Source of the DNA: Methylorubrum salsuginis
GTDB taxonomy: Bacteria > Pseudomonadota > Alphaproteobacteria > Rhizobiales > Beijerinckiaceae
Assembly: GCF_900114375.1 (NCBI RefSeq)
Contig: NZ_FOSV01000001.1
Coordinates: forward strand, 1 to 64,000
Direction: 5' to 3'
Length of the DNA stretch: 64,000 nt
A program made the position numbers and the translations under genes. The notes beneath the pieces are model-generated. The model was not told where the DNA came from. It did not search any database and saw nothing but the letters and a program-made list of their open reading frames with translations. Shown here in pieces: positions 63,523 to 64,000 of this stretch (its first letter is position 1; every line of letters begins with the position of its first letter).

Positions 63523-64000
63523 TCACAGCCGCGGGTCGAGCGCGTCCGACAGGCCGTCGCCGAGGCGGTTGAGCGCCATGAGGGTCACGACGAGGAAGCC
63601 CGCGGGCGCCGCCAGCATCCAGGGCGCGGCCTCCAGGGCGCGGGCGCCTTCGGCGATCAGCACGCCCCAACTGGTCGCCGGCTCCTGCACACCGAGGCCG
63701 AGGAAGGACAGAAAACTCTCGAGGATAATCACCCGCGGCACCAGCAGGGTCGCGGCGGCGATGATCGGCCCCAGCGTGTTGGGCACGGCGTGGCGCACCA
63801 GCACCGCCCCGGTGCTCGAACCGAGGGCATAGGCCGCGCGAAAAAAGTCGCGGCTTCTGAGGCTCAGCGTCTGGGTGCGGACGATGCGGGCCATGTCGAG
63901 CCATTCGACCGCGGCGACCGCCACCAGCACGAGCCACAGGCCGGCGCGGAAGAACACGAGCAGCACGATGACGAAGAACACGAACGGCAGGGCGTAGAGG
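63523..64000 (-). CDS. ABC transporter permease, DppC/OppC-like (partial)
   Basis: The C-terminal 158 residues of a peptide/nickel-type binding-protein-dependent permease, continuing beyond the window's right edge. The inner-membrane-component loop is EWLDMARIVRTQTLSLRSRD followed by FFRAAYALG, then RHAVPNTLGPIIAAATLLVP, and the final helix GFLVVTLMALNRLGDGLSDA with the DPRL end. The EAA-like region and helices match DppC. The ATPases and binding protein lie outside. It converges with pnkp, 13 nt apart. Confidence 0.9.
   Translation of the reverse strand, partial: LYALPFVFFVIVLLVFFRAGLWLVLVAVAAVEWLDMARIVRTQTLSLRSRDFFRAAYALGSSTGAVLVRHAVPNTLGPIIAAATLLVPRVIILESFLSFLGLGVQEPATSWGVLIAEGARALEAAPWMLAAPAGFLVVTLMALNRLGDGLSDALDPRL

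Overview
This is a GC-rich alphaproteobacterial chromosome segment. It most resembles Methylobacterium/Methylorubrum (order Hyphomicrobiales). The grounds are the strong G/C third-position codon bias, the Caulobacter-type flagellar block with sciP and flbD, a TIGR02301-type protein, UbiB/UbiE, FabI, and dense intergenic repeat families. The genus is inferred from general resemblance, not from a search. No rRNA, tRNA, CRISPR array, transposase or phage gene was seen.

Layout. 1-4.2 kb: on the minus strand, the start of dxs with xseB upstream, then a four-gene overlapping set (ygfZ-tag-HD hydrolase-tyrosine phosphatase). 4.3-5.7 kb: dihydroorotase. 5.7-9.5 kb: two small orphan proteins and an overlapping SDR-secreted protein-NUDIX-TIGR02301 run. 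9.8-19.4 kb: a lone receiver protein, pdxH, a lipoprotein, a DnaJ-type chaperone, fabI, an ATPase-MOSC pair, ubiE/ubiB and mutM. 19.4-30.1 kb: a small lipoprotein behind a likely general-stress (EcfG-type) promoter, a hybrid histidine kinase, GST, YidB-like protein, uvrB, a VOC protein, a membrane protein plus winged-helix regulator behind a perfect palindrome, and a cis-prenyltransferase. 30.2-38.2 kb: a flagellar block read on the minus strand (fliK-flgD-sciP-fliF-fliG-fliH-fliN-flbD) with a near-consensus CtrA box before fliF. 38.5-44.1 kb: mnmA, a PmtA-like methyltransferase, a VTT membrane protein, a histidine kinase and bioB. 44.3-46.9 kb: a sulfotransferase gene between two ~340-bp direct repeats made of the 3' end of a fumarylacetoacetate-hydrolase-family gene; one copy is a 5'-truncated pseudogene. 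47.2-55.2 kb: a FadL-type porin, an MHYT-GGDEF-EAL protein, an FAD monooxygenase, and a complete P450-ferredoxin reductase-ferredoxin operon. 55.4-59.3 kb: acyltransferase, glycosyltransferase and aspS. 59.5-63.5 kb: the Hen1-Pnkp RNA-repair operon. The window ends inside an ABC permease.

The strongest system-level finding is the intact two-gene Hen1/Pnkp operon, in which 5' kinase, 2',3' phosphatase, ligase and 3'-terminal 2'-O-methyltransferase act together on cut RNA. It is a known but sparsely distributed system. Less expected are the sulfotransferase cassette flanked by the duplicated FAH end, an intergenic repeat that has become the N-terminal coding sequence of a glycosyltransferase, and a ~107-bp MITE-like element with perfect 15-bp terminal inverted repeats. 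At least four short-repeat families occur, mostly just after stop codons.
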